Shown here: one piece after another, positions 14,411-26,429 of the stretch
Layout of the letters: every line of letters begins with the position of its first letter
Position numbering within the stretch: the stretch's first letter is position 1
Assembly: GCA_028023455.1 (NCBI GenBank)
Contig: JAQFVV010012531.1
Location: 1,426,001 to 1,490,000 of the forward strand
Source: Epiperipatus broadwayi
Lineage: Eukaryota; Onychophora; Udeonychophora; Euonychophora; Peripatidae
Reading direction: 5' to 3'
DNA length: 64,000 nt
The notes under the pieces: model-generated
The model's input: the letters and a program-made list of their open reading frames with translations, nothing else
Database searches by the model: none
Told to the model about the DNA's origin: nothing
Translations under genes and position numbers: made by a program

Positions 14411-14589
14411 AAGCCTTCAATTGCTAATTTGTGTGTGTGTGTCATACCCATGTTAAACCTAAGTCAATCTGACTTCTCATATGTAAGACCTTAAGCCCAT
14501 TTAGATATGCAGAAGAGGAATGGGCAGAAAACAGGCTGAACATATAATATTTAAATACATGTATAATGTATATACTTTAAGCTAATGCA

Positions 14590-14745
14590 ATTAGAGGGTA
14601 TGTGAACCCAGACATTCAAGTTCTGGACCAACTATGAATGTTTGTTCAGCAAGAAATATGTATATTGAAAAGCATTTATCTTTTTTGCATGTAAGCAATC
14701 ATATGTATCAGTTGTATAAGATGGAGTGGCTGACTAAAGGTATAT
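14590..14745. mobile_element. Dispersed repeat with GGTTCAAATCC box, copy 3 (internally inverted)
   Basis: The left end (TTAGAGGGTATGTGAACCCA) has minus orientation. From about 14620 the sequence (TGGACCAACTATGAATG, TTGTTCAGCAAGAAATATG, AAGATGGAGTGGCTGACTAA) has plus orientation. One copy therefore carries an internal inversion or fuses two half copies. Confidence 0.55.
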
Positions 14746-14749
14746 TAAT

Positions 14750-17680
14750 ATTAGTAAGTTGGTGCTGTTAAAGCATGAATATTTAGCATTACACTCTTTC
14801 TATAAATCAACTTATTCTAACGTGCTTTAAACACCAATAAGGCAGAGTAAAAAACTCATGAAAAAACTTACATTAAAATATATAATTATTAGACTAACAC
14901 ACTTCAAAATAAAAGTAAATGAATCAAGAATATGACAGATTCAATCACAATGCGTGCCATAGGCTGTTTTACAGAAAGATAGTAGGACTAAATACTTTGT
15001 CATCAACAAGATTGATTTAGCATTATTTACAGAAGACATACAATTGTTGTAGTTACTCAAATAATTGACACTGCTTCAGACAGCTGAAAAAAGGAAGATT
15101 CCTAAAATGTATACATACTGCAAAATGATTTGTTAATTTTTTTCACATGAAGACGTAACAGAATTTATCCAGGTGTGTTTGCATTTATTTCAAAACAAGT
15201 TAATATATTAATTTCATATTTTGATGTAAGATTTTTTGATCTGGTTAATTTTTAAAAAAAATGGAAATGTTTTTATGAATATAAATGCATTTAAAAAAAA
15301 CAAATTCAGCTACATCATAAGTTTTGAACAAGCATTTTACATTAATAAAATATGCTTAGCCATGCATACTTGTAAGCAGAAAGAATGCTATGCAACAGTC
15401 AAACATACATACACGTAGTAATTTCGATTAACTCATGGCTATAATAATTAATGAGACGTAACTTCAAACTATTCAGTTGAATTAATCGGTTCAGCATTTA
15501 ATCATTTTCATAGATACTTTACGGAAGTGAATTTATAATTAATTTACCTGAAGCGATAAACTATTTTAAGTAAACTTAATAATAAAAGTAAACAAATAAA
15601 TTAATACGAATAATATAAATGTTTATAATGTGATATATAAACAACAAAAAACTATTATCTTTCATAATAAAAAATTTTAACAGATTGCATACAAAAAAGA
15701 TTAAAATACCAGCATAAATACTTTATGCAATTAATTACAATTACTTATGTTAACTGATATGGAATAATTATATAAACACGCAAGATTTGCATCTAATTTA
15801 ATATATCTAATTATTTAAAATAAAAATATTACAAACATATTTCAAATATTATATAGTCCGTTATATTTATTTTAAATAAAAGGCATCATAGACTCAATGT
15901 AGTAATACGGCCCTCCCCTAATCGCCACCAGTTAATAAAAATTATTAATTTTCATTCGTAATTTTTGTTTTTACAATCAACATATTAAGGACTCGTTAAA
16001 TCAATCCAGAGTAATTTGAGACTACTATGATTTGATTAATAATAGATATGAAACTATTATCCTCTAGCTAACAATAACTAAACAGCCATATACTGACCAT
16101 AATGGAGGGCTAACTGAATCAGCTGTGGGACAACTAGTTGAAAAATATAATTAATTAGCTTATGACTATACTTAATTTACAAAGTAACAGCGATTATATG
16201 TATAAATAGCAAACTCACTTATTATCTTGTTTTGAAATAAATTTACCATTCAGAAAAGACAACAATAGGAGCTATAAATTTTAGCAAGTAAGACTATGTT
16301 CCTGTCACTCAGTGTCACTGATTCAAATATATTATTCAAAACAAAGAAAAATAGCAATGTTTAATTACAAATCTTATTTAATTATTATACCACACCTCCC
16401 ACATAGATAAAGAACGTGTTGAAATGTAATGATTATTTATTAGATAGATATATTTAATCGTTATTAAACTCATGGAAGTAATAATTTGAATGCACTTTCA
16501 GTGTTGAGCATCCTTTAAACAAGATGCAATAAAACATTGCTATTTAAAAATGAATTGTAATAATAATATTATTAAAAAAAAAACAATAATTATTTTTAAA
16601 ATAAAACATATTATCAATGGTAGCCCTAAACTGTCAGTTATCTGAGCTTTCCCCGAAATTACAGTATCTATTCTTAGTGCTTCTGACTGTTATTCATAGT
16701 ACTTAATGGGCGCGCTCCCCCCCCCTCTCTCTCTGTTTTTTTTTAAAAATCTAACATTTAAAGGCAGTAAGCTTATATTTAATGTTCTTAGCATTTTCTC
16801 TATATAATAAAAAGCATTATTAGTGCTCTTAATTTATATCATTTCAGTGATGGAATTGTCATGGTTTAATCTTTATTATAAAATTAAGTTTTGTATCTAA
16901 GTCAAAGAAATATTAATAATTTCAGATCTTAAAAGTGAATATTAATTATTAATGTGAACTGATCTAATAATGATATTATAAAATATTTGCATATTGTAAT
17001 AGTGTAGCGACTTTGGTAATATGAATTTATATAAAAGAATTAAAATATAATTAAGCTAAATAGGATATTAAAAACGATAGCAATATATGAACAATTGAAA
17101 TATTAAACTGGATCCCCAAAAAATTATAAAAAGACATAGAAAGATATCACATATGAGGTGGATGCATGAGATAAGAAAACTTACAAGAATGATATAAAAA
17201 AGAGAAACTACAATAATCTTTTTGGATTCTCCTAAAATCTTAGAATTCTGGTTCTTCCACTTCTTATCACCAGATTTAAACTTTTTCTACCCATATTTAA
17301 ATTTTCATTTTATGATAAAATCTTTCTATGAATTTCTGGCTCAATGCTTTTTATCTGAAGAAATCTAATTCCCACAAAAGAAGTAATTTCAGGAAAAAAA
17401 AATCCATATTTTTAGGTACTTATGATCTGATCAATGATGACATACAAGTTTAAACTTATTCAAATCAATAGTGTTATTAACATAAGGAAAATCAGAATCA
17501 TTTTTCCCACTCTGTTTACTTTTGTTATTGAGATTAAATACACAGGAACAACTACTATTTTATCAAGACTGAAGTTTTGTTAAATCAATTTTGGATACCC
17601 ATTCACATACATGATCAAATATGAAAATATCTTACTTTTTTTTAAACGCAATTCTTGTAAACTACAATATAACCAGAAAT
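14750..17680. other. Long AT-rich stretch without recognised features
   Basis: No coding signature. A polypyrimidine tract (about 16718-16740, C9 then CT repeats, then T9) is the only notable compositional feature. Small open frames such as 15236-15418 look random. Confidence 0.5.
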
Positions 17681-17684
17681 AAGG

Positions 17685-17865
17685 GTCTCATGGTATAATA
17701 ACCAGTGCAGCTTTTCTTTCTGTGTTCATGATTGGGTTTGAATCAGAGTTGAATTTCAATTTTTTTTTTCAAATAGTTAAAAATTTTCAACAAGCTTGGG
17801 ATTTTTTTTTTCAGATAGCCAGTCCATAGCAATAGTAGCCAAGCATTCAGAAGATCTAGCTATTT
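17685..17865 (+). mobile_element. tRNA-derived SINE, TTTTTCAGATAGCCAGTCC family, copy 3
   Basis: Head ATGGTATAATAACCAGTGCA (A box) and GGGTTTGAATCAGAG (B box) about 35 nt apart, then TTTTTTTTTCAAATAGTTAA, TTTTTTTTTCAGATAGCCAG and TCCATAGCAA. The best plus-strand copy, close to a Pol III-transcribed layout. Confidence 0.75.
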
Positions 17866-18079
17866 TGAATTAAAAGGATAAACTAAAATCACATTGCCAG
17901 TTGAGTAACCTGGTATTTATCAGCCTTCTGTTATAAAGATCTATTAGTAATATTTACTAAGGCAATAAACCTCAAATAATGTGCGCTTGAAAATGCAAAG
18001 ATAGTGACCTCTACAGATCTTAACCACAAGCTTACGCCTTGGAAGAAAAGAGAGGAACCCCTTCTTTACTTCAACCTAC

Positions 18080-18212
18080 TTTCTATATAAATAGGTGAAG
18101 CTGAAGTGGTTAGATCTGAGAGGCGAAGCTATTCAAAACTTCACTGATTAAGTCCACAATTCCTATTACACATTATTACTCGCTAAATCTTTCGATTTAC
18201 AACGAGTCAATG
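18080..18212 (+). promoter_or_regulatory. LTR-like promoter segment, copy A
   Basis: TATA box CTATATAAATAGG (18083-18095), then GAGAGGCGAAGCT...AAAACTTCAC, a short inverted repeat, then AATCTTTCGATTTAC at 18186-18200. A diverged homologue at 56465-56590 keeps the same order and the same 103-104 nt spacing from TATA box to the AATCTTTCGATTTAC block. This looks like the U3/R region of an LTR retrotransposon; no coding region or primer-binding site was found. Confidence 0.5.
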
Positions 18213-19565
18213 GAAAGATCTTATAGTTAAAGAAAATCTTGTGCTGAAGTGTGTTATTTTCCTTTAACTACACATATACCTACTCACACAACTTACATAA
18301 AAGAATGTAAAATCAACTTCTAATTTATGAGATAGTGATGTAATAAAAAAAAATATGACTGTGAACACGAACATGGAAATGAGGTGATTAATACCACTTA
18401 CTCACATAATGAGCAAAATTGTTCACAAAATATATGCATAATGGCAGGTTTATCTGGAAATTTTATGCTGAGGAATAGTTGTTACATAATGGAGACTGAA
18501 ATGAGAAATGCACTGATAAAAAAATTTAAAAATTAATCTCAAAAGTTTGTATATATTTAAATTGTAATAAGTTGTATAAATAGTATAAGTTTACAATAAA
18601 CAAAAAATCTTAAATGCTCTATAAAATTTTATTTTATAAAAATCATTGACACATTTATTGTTAGGGCAGGCACAAGTTGCTGAAAATTATATAAAACAGT
18701 GTAAATTATATACAATCATTATTTCTTTCGCACAGTTAATCACATCAAAAATAATAATGTGAAAATTTGCTTTATTTTCTAAACTAGATAATTTAACAAG
18801 GAAAAAAAATCAAAACATTTATAAACTCAACTCACTAAAAGAATTCTACTCACTTTGAGCAAATTAAATAATATGAAATATAAATCCCTCCCACACGTAA
18901 AAATCAAAATAGTGTAACAATTTATATGGCAAAAAATATATAGTTGATATAATTATTATTCCTTTAATTAATGATAAATATGAGCTGAAAATGACGGGTA
19001 GATAAAAAAAATAAACAAAGTCACTTAATTTATTGCCATTTTTGATTCATAAAAGTTTCAATCCATTTATTGTAATTCATAGTTATTATAATCCATAATC
19101 ATAATTATAGTTACTTATTATGGTTACTAAAAAGACAAAAGACTGCTGCTACCGAAGAATTCTCTCAAAATTAATTTCACAAAAAGAATTTGAAGTTTCT
19201 CAATATATTTATTAAGGCTTTATATATACATTGATGTTTATTGACTGGTCTGTTGAAACTTGAGGTCTATAATATGTCAGTGTACTATTTGGTACTTCCT
19301 TAATCTTCTAAGTCAATCTTTATTTATGATGCTCCATGTATCATTGTATTTAATAATAGGCGCCAGAATTAGATCTCTCCTCCTTCTGAATTCCTTTAAT
19401 TTGTTGCTAATAAAAATTGTCGATTTGAATCACTTTTTGTTTTGTAAATGTCACACATCTTAAATAAGTAAAAACGCTAAAAGCTAAAATTTGATTAAAT
19501 GAAAATAAACTCCTATTGAATATATTTTAAACTTTACCTAACATTTTGTGCTTTTGTACAATAAT
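18213..19565. other. AT-rich sequence, possible 3' UTR of the NUP50 retro-copy at the right edge
   Basis: No coding signal. The part next to 19570 could be 3' UTR of the retro-copied mRNA, but no poly(A) tract (poly-T on this strand) could be assigned. Confidence 0.4.
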
Positions 19566-19569
19566 GACT

Positions 19570-20796
19570 ACTGTATTTATTTTTTCTTTGAATTCTTTTA
19601 TTTTGGACAGTAAGTTATCAGCAGCTTTTTAAGTTTTCACTCAGATAAGAAAAGATACTGGAGTGTTTGATTCTATTTCTTTGCATTCTAATTTTGGATG
19701 AGCTATACAATATATGGCAACATCATTATTGCCAATTCTGTTACAAGAAATGTTTTTAGATAATCTGATGTTCAGCAAAATAATACTTGTAGTGGTATCA
19801 GTTCAAATAATTAATTGGCTTTTATCATCCATATATTTTATTAAAAAATGATCCCATATCTTAATTTTGATAAGATTGGTGAACTTTGTAAAAGAGTTTG
19901 CATTTTACTAAATAAACACTTCCATTCTCACTTAAATTAATTTCTTCAGGTACTGGAAGTTCATGATCAGAACCGTTATCATGAGAATCTACTGAACCTT
20001 CTTTTTGTTTAAGTTTAGATAAGACAGGGGCTCTTTATAATAATCTTGTGTTAAGATTTGTAGAGATCCCTCTGGTGGTAAAATTGAGCATTCAAGGCAC
20101 ATAGTATTAAGGTTAAAGCCTTATAGATATTTAAAAGAAGTATTGTTATTTCCAAATGTAAATCCTGAAAATGTTTTTGAAGTTGCAATAGTGGAATGGG
20201 TAGAATCCTTTATGTCACCATCAATTGTTCTATTTGATGTATTAAGTGGTTTTATATTGTTTGCACCTGTTTCAGATGACAATTCTATTGATTTTAAATG
20301 TTTTTCAAAATCCTTGAAAATTGGAATTAGAATATAGTAAGGATTTTTATCAACATGTTGTCTAATCCAATCTGAAACACTTTTATTTAAAATTCCAAGT
20401 TGTTTATAATATTCAAAAGAGTGAGAAGATTTTCCTGAAATAACGAATTAGATTTGGAAGTATCAAAGTAGTTTGACCATTCAAAATAAATGGAGAAATT
20501 TTTAGTGATTGATTATTTGATGCACTATCAATTATTTTTGTTCGTTGAACTAAAAATTCCATTTGTTGTTAATGTATTTTGGTTATTAAATAGTGACTTT
20601 GAAGTTATAGTAAAAGCTGATTTTCCAGAAGTATTATCATTATTTATAACAGATGCATGAGATCATCTGATTTCTTTTTTGATTTGTCTTCACTCTAATG
20701 TATCCTTACTAGCCTTCAAAAAACACCAGCTTTTTTAATATCTTCTTCTCAATTATCTTGTGTTAACTGTTTACTGGCACCTTCTTTTGCTACCAT
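19570..20796 (-). pseudogene. NUP50: Processed pseudogene of nucleoporin NUP50
   Basis: Reading down the minus strand from ATG at 20796 gives, with frameshifts and stops, a collinear NUP50-like protein: N-terminus AKEGASKQLTQDN...ASKDTL; the conserved segment YYKQLGILNKSVSDWI then RQHVDKNPYY and IPIFKDFEKHLKSIE (20280-20412); an FG-type patch FSGFTFGNNN; then the Ran-binding domain start VYLVKCKLFYK (about 19890); ISCNRIGNNDVAIYC; and a C-terminus VKT...AADNLLSKIKEF. NUP50 is a nuclear-basket FG nucleoporin that binds importin-alpha and Ran. All regions sit in about 1.23 kb with no introns, while animal NUP50 genes are multi-exonic, so this is a retro-copy. It is clearly broken; no function is inferred. 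Confidence 0.88.
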
Positions 20797-20799
20797 AGA

Positions 20800-22185
20800 C
20801 TTTTTTCTAGGCAAATAAATCTAATCGTCCACATGGACTTTAAATCTTACTTATTGTGCATTTATATAATATATAAAGATGTTGTTTTTTTTTTTTTATA
20901 AAAGATGTTTTATCAGTGAAATAGAAAAACGGATTACACATTCAAACTATGCCCGCCATTTTGAATGGCAGGTTTAATAACAAACAATTATTTCATAAAA
21001 ACCAATAAAAAAATCCATTAGCATTAGTTCATAGAAAAAAGTATAAAACAAAAAAATATTTTTTACTGATCCATCTGTCAGAGAAATTTATACAACTAAT
21101 GCATAAAAAAATAAAATTGTAAGTGATATTTATTGTTAATTTATAATTAATATGAATCAATATTTAAAGCTATACATAAGTAGGAAAAAAATATAAATAA
21201 ACAAAATAAGTGGTTTCATTATATAGATTAATATTTTATATACCAATCATTACATTCTGCTCTTATATATCGCCTGCAGAATGGCCTCTTAAAGATCAAT
21301 CGTCTGACCCATTGCTTTCTTCATATCACTATTTTTTTTTTAAAACTTTATCATATTTCCCATGTGATCTCTTTCTGGGTCTTTTATAATTCTTGAGTAA
21401 CTTCTTTAAAACTTAATTTAACCATTTATTATTTCTTCGACATCCACTTCAGCTCCTTAATTATTCCAATAATACTGTCCAGTTCAACACAAATGTTTAG
21501 TCGGGAACTATCGAGTTCAAGTTCATTCATTGCAGCTCAATTCGATTATCATATAATTCTTTCAAATGACATCAATGTCAGCTATTTCCTTTCTTACATA
21601 AGTATTTTATTTTTCGTTCACTTCTTGTTAATTTTAATAAATCTTAAAGTGAATGTTATTTATTAATATCAAATGCTGAATTAATATACATATATAAACT
21701 TTAAATTAAACATAACTCACTCAATAGACATGTAAACAAAAAGAGTAAATCATTCTCTCCCAGGCTATGAATTAAAAGCATTCTGAATGTTGAACAAAGC
21801 AGCAAGAATAGAATAAATATTACTTGATAAATTAATTTCATTCTGAATTACCAACAATGTTGACAAACGAATGCTTATAAATATTACAGTTACCAAAAGA
21901 GATAAGCGGTCTCCAGCCTTGTACAATTCTTTACGACTTTAATTCCTCTTAAATGCCGTATTCCATTTGGTTGATAAATTAATTTCACTCTGAATTACCA
22001 ACAATGTTGACAAAGATATGCTTATAAACATTAGAGCTACCAAGAACAGTGGATTCATTCTATTCTTAGTGTTTTCTTCAACATTAAGAGTACTTTTAAT
22101 TCTTAGCTGGGGGTGGGGTGTGTGTGATTTACTTCATTTGTTTATATATATATAACATTTGCTATCTTAATATAAATATGTGTAT
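20800..22185. other. AT-rich sequence with a weak coding-like patch on the minus strand
   Basis: Around 21440-21545 the minus strand reads MNELELDSSRLNICVELDSI and IKELKWMSKK, helix-like but unassigned. The remainder, including the stretch just right of the NUP50 start, holds no recognisable feature. Two near-identical blocks (TGATAAATTAATTTCA...ACCAACAATGTTGACAAA) at about 21825-21870 and 21970-22015 are a short direct repeat. Confidence 0.4.
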
Positions 22186-22189
22186 GTGG

Positions 22190-22350
22190 AAGATGATGAT
22201 CAGGACCAAGTGATGAGTGCTGGTTCAGCACGAAATATATATATATTAGAGATCATATATCTTTTTCACATATATGTGGTAGTATGCATCGGCTGTAAAG
22301 GACAGAGTGGATGAGTAAAGGGAATTTGGGTTCAAATCTCCTCTAATAAC
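22190..22350 (+). mobile_element. Dispersed repeat with GGTTCAAATCC box, copy 4
   Basis: Plus strand: GTGCTGGTTCAGCACGAAAT, TGTGGTAGTATGCATCGGC, GACAGAGTGGATGAGTAAAG and GGGTTCAAATCTCC. Same order as the 33.8 kb copy. Confidence 0.62.
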
Positions 22351-23350
22351 ATTAATAATAATAAAACAGATATATTAATCATTAATTGAGATTAAATTTT
22401 ATATGCGGGCTAAGAATGATATGATAATCTCTAACCGAATAAATAATCAATATTAATGATTAATGCATTTATCTAAAAGGATGTATCAAAGGCTACAAGA
22501 AGTTTGAAACCTGCACTTCAAATTCTAGTAAAGTAAAATATTGTTAGTTTCTTTTCAAAATAATCAGTTTTAATATTTTATAGATAGTAAAATGAGAATT
22601 TTAAATTGTCAATCTACCAGGTAATTTGGAGCGGTTCAGGTGTTTTAAAATTTCTCATGATTGAAAATTTTATTGATTTTTCATAAAACATTTGATATTT
22701 ATTTAATCATTCAGTAAATAATGGGTTGTTAGCGGGGAAATGAAACAAAGTGGTCGCATTTTCATTTATTTAAACGTTTTTTTATTTTATTTTAAATGTT
22801 TCAAAATTAAATATAAACAAAGGAAAGCTACAGCATAGTCATTAATCATTGATCAAATAGAATTAAATAAATAAACAAGCTTTAAAAAAGAATATTCAAA
22901 AAAGAAATCAAATTTCGGGCCGCAAGATTTAATATATGTAAAAGTTTGCAAAAGTTAGAATATACATGTGTACACGATTATTAGAATTTGATTGATTTTC
23001 ATAGCATATAAAGATTTAGTTTAAGATCGTAATATAGTCACAAATATTAAGATGCAGGAATAAATTATATTAACGAGGAAGCAAGCAATAAAATTTACGC
23101 CAATAATGATAATGATGAATGGTTGATGCATGGAAGATCTTGTGATATTCAAACACTTGAAGAGAAAAGATGGGCTTTGTTTGATCAGAGACTTTTAGTT
23201 TTTGAGTCATCACTTTACTATTGCAAGTGAATTGCACAGGAAAAACACATGTACTGATCTTGTATTACTACTGCTGAGTAAGCTGTATCAATATACTTGT
23301 GAGCATGAGTCCTAATACATAGCACTTGGTAGGAACAAATTGATTCTCAA
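22351..23350. other. AT-rich sequence, no feature recognised
   Basis: No coding or repeat pattern seen. Confidence 0.4.
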
Positions 23351-23354
23351 ATTA

Positions 23355-23379
23355 GTTTCTGCCTTCTGGTCTTTATCAA
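23355..23379 (-). ncRNA. Degenerate hammerhead-type core, Penelope-like tail, copy 3
   Basis: Minus strand: TTGATAA, AGACCAGAAGGCA, GAAAC, again 25 nt. Core changes at two CUGAUGA positions make cleavage unlikely. The flank TAATTTGAGAATC parallels the TAGTCTGAGTATA flank of copy 1. Confidence 0.45.
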
Positions 23380-24395
23380 AACCCAAAATCATTATCTAGA
23401 ATCATGTATTAAAAATAAAATGTGTTGCGTCATAACTATAATGCAAAACTATAATCTAATGATGATGTCAGTAGTTAGGTAGTTGTCTTTGAATCACAAT
23501 ACCCATTTCGTTGATTATCTAGCAACCATTAATTATTTGTGTTCATAGATGGTTCATGAGTAGTCTGATATTAGACAAATTGCTAGTGCTAATTTAAATA
23601 AAATGTAAGTTGGATAGTTTATAGTGTCAATTTGTTTTAGCAAATATCATCATTCTATGAGCTAAATTTTTTTAATTAGAAAGTGAAGACTTCTATACAG
23701 CCATTTATGATTAACTATAAAATATTTTATATAATCAGTGGACTGTAGACAATAGAAATAACGTTTCTAGGTAATATGCCTTAAAGGCTGAAGAAGCTGT
23801 TATCCTATAAGTGGCCAATTTGGCTATTCATGATGAGCTCTGTTTAGGTGATATTATTGCAATCTTTATCAACACTTCATTAGGTTATCTTATCAATCCA
23901 AATCAACATGAAATCTACTTTAGTTAGAAATAGCTAGATAGCATTTAATGAGTAAGAGCTGCTTACTTAAAATAATATTAAAGATTCGTTTACTTATTCT
24001 CAGCTATCAAGCAAAAATTATAATTTCCGTCCACTAACTAAGATCTTAAACACAGAACATAGTAGTGCTAAAAAGATATAATAGGGTGTGCTTTATCATT
24101 TTTCTTTCAATGTGTGCTTTAGCTTGTTAGGTCCACATTCTTATTTATTTGATTTTTTTTTATTTCAAAGTTAAAGACTAGTCAATAAAATTTTATTTGG
24201 TAAAAAACATGTAGTATTGAAACATATTAATTTGTTTCACAAATTTCAATAGCACCAAAACAAAAGAAATATTGAAAACAAACATAGAAAATGATAAAAG
24301 ATTTAATTATCGTATAACATTTTAATATCACTAAAAATAAAATAAAAAAATGTTCATTCAGATTATTTTTTAACATTTTCTAGAATAAATGATGT
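23380..24395. other. AT-rich sequence, no feature recognised
   Basis: Its left part may be the body of the Penelope-like copy whose tail lies at 23355-23379. No coding motifs found. Confidence 0.4.
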
Positions 24396-24399
24396 AGAG

Positions 24400-25260
24400 G
24401 TAATTGGAAAAATTGTCAATTTTTCTTTACAATTTTAATTTTTGTAAGAGCACTTGGCTCTGTGTATAATCTCTTGGGCTTGGTTTAATATTCTTTTCCA
24501 TATAACTGACAATTAATAGACAGAAATTTGTATTTCAGCTCTTCATCTAAATATATTACAAAACTTATTGTACATTTCTTTCCATAATGAGTGAACATCA
24601 CTCTGTCAAAGAGTAGTCGGATCCCTGTTTTAAATGATCAATTTAGTCTTCATACTTCTTGTTGATATTAATTATGTGCATCATATTCTGAATCTTTCTA
24701 TAAAAACGTATTTATATTAAACAGAAAATCTAGCTTTGCCTACATGATGGGAAGTTTCACTATAGCTATACAAACTTCCCTGTAAGTATTAAGCAAATCT
24801 GTCACAATTCTGAAAGATATTTCTATATGGTTAGTTACTTCATTTGTTGCCAAGCCCAACATTAAAAAAATTGACTTCTAACATTATGCATAAACTAAGA
24901 TTACACTGAATTTTTCCATTTAATTCTATATATCGCAAATTTCACTACTACTTCTCATAGAGCATGAAGCAGATAAGAATTCTCTCTGCTTATTTTAATT
25001 CCTTTTTCTCTGCATAGTAGACCTATATGGATAATATTGCTCTATATCTACTTGAACCTTTAACAGATTATAATGTCAGAGAAATATAATTGCAATAAAA
25101 ATCTTCAGACATCATCATTTTGGGGATCACTACCTACACCATAATTAATAATAAGTAAATGGAATTCCCTAAAAGCACTGTTTTAAGTGGTAGAGCACCA
25201 TTCATGGTACAGAGAAAAATCCAATAGAATAGCATTAAAGGAGCACAAATTTCCTTGCAA
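24400..25260 (-). pseudogene. Unassigned coding-like remnant
   Basis: The minus strand shows several protein-like stretches in order, in shifting frames: LQGNLCSFNAILLDFSLYHE; FREFHLLIINYGVGSDPQND; LLCREKGIKISRENSYLLHA; ATNEVTNHIEISFRIV then TDLLNTYREVCIAIVKLPIM; and YGKKCTISFVIYLDEELKYK. Codon-like runs of 20-50 residues without stops are unusual in this AT-rich DNA. I do not recognise the family. It could be a processed pseudogene or a transposon protein; both are guesses. Confidence 0.35.
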
Positions 25261-25377
25261 TCATAGCATACTTAAACATAGTTTATTTCTTGGGTGAAAA
25301 AATATATTTATAAACTAATGATGGTAATAATAACCTCATTTAAAAACCTATTTTTGTTAGACGTTATCAGATAGTTA

Positions 25378-25511
25378 ATGATAAAGTTTTTTTTTTCATA
25401 TGTCATAGCATCGACCGGGACGCGAACCCACACCCGTCTGCAACCAACTACTTGCTTGCAAGGCGGGTGCGATGACCTCTCGGCTACCAACGCTTGACAT
25501 GATAAAGTTTT
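25378..25511 (-). mobile_element. tRNA-derived SINE (TGTCAAGCATTGG family), copy 1, with 13-bp target duplication
   Basis: On the minus strand: GTCAAGCGTTGGTAGCCGAG then AGGTCATCGC (tRNA-Leu/Ser-like D arm and A box), CCTTGCAAGC anticodon-arm-like, GGGTTCGCGTCCCGGTC (B box), ending ATGCTATGAC plus an A-rich tail (poly-T here). Identical 13-bp duplications ATGATAAAGTTTT lie at 25378-25390 and 25499-25511. The acceptor-stem halves still partly pair. It should not be annotated as a tRNA gene: A-tail, target duplication and other copies (30.5, 37.2, 41.6, 55.7 kb) show retroposition. Confidence 0.9.
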
Positions 25512-25519
25512 ATTACCTG

Positions 25520-26420
25520 GTTTGTTGTCGAGTTACACAAAGTGCATTTTGACAAATAACCTCGCATACATAGTTATTGGAGGTAATAGGGTAGCACCTC
25601 TACATAATGGCCAATCCCTGTTTCACTTTAACAGAGAGACACATTGACTATAGTGATAATAAAATTTACCTTCCCCATTGGGACACTTTTCTAATAAATT
25701 AGATGTCAAAAAAAAAAAATAATGAGGTTATTTTTTTTTTAGTAGTAGCAACTTTTTCTAATGAAAAAAAGCTAGCAACAGAAAATTATATACAATTTAT
25801 ACTCATAGATTTAAAAATATGACTACATCTATATTTTCTAGAAATCAAGATAAAAAGTTTTAACATCGCCTGAAGTTTAAGAATTTTTTTTTTTTTGCCA
25901 AGTTCGTAATGTAGAGTTTTGCAGTAAAAATGGCTTTGAATACTTTTTTTTTTTATAGACAAGAAGTCAAATATGAAGAATGTTCTTAGTAAATGGAATG
26001 ATATAATTAGAAATTATTATCCTTTCTTCAAACTTAAAAAAAAAAAAAAATGGTTTGCAGATAAAATCTCAAATCATTTCTAAACTGTAAATAAAGACGG
26101 ATTAAAAAAATATGACAAACACATGTCAAGGTCATTAATGGTAAAGAAATGATTTTTTTAATAAAAACTACAGATTAAAGTCTGATAATCAGACGCAATA
26201 TATGCATACACATACTTATATTGCAGCCAATGTTTGCATTATCCTATCAAGATTTTATTCTCCAATATACTGCATACATATCACAATTATACTACAAAGA
26301 AAGACGCTTACAATTTAAAAAAAGATTTAGTGCAGATGTGGTAACATAAATGTAATGTAAAATGGGTTTTACTTAAATACAGATAAAAGTCTATGTGCGT
26401 AAATCATATGCTTAGAGATT
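25520..26420. other. AT-rich sequence, no feature recognised
   Basis: Long A and T runs only. Confidence 0.4.
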
Positions 26421-26429
26421 CTGTTGAAA

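Noticed and set aside
20143-20337. 64-codon plus-strand open frame
   Set aside because: Antisense shadow of the NUP50 pseudogene.
25391-25498. Possible tRNA gene (good A and B boxes, partial cloverleaf)
   Set aside because: A-rich tail, perfect target duplication and four related copies show a SINE.
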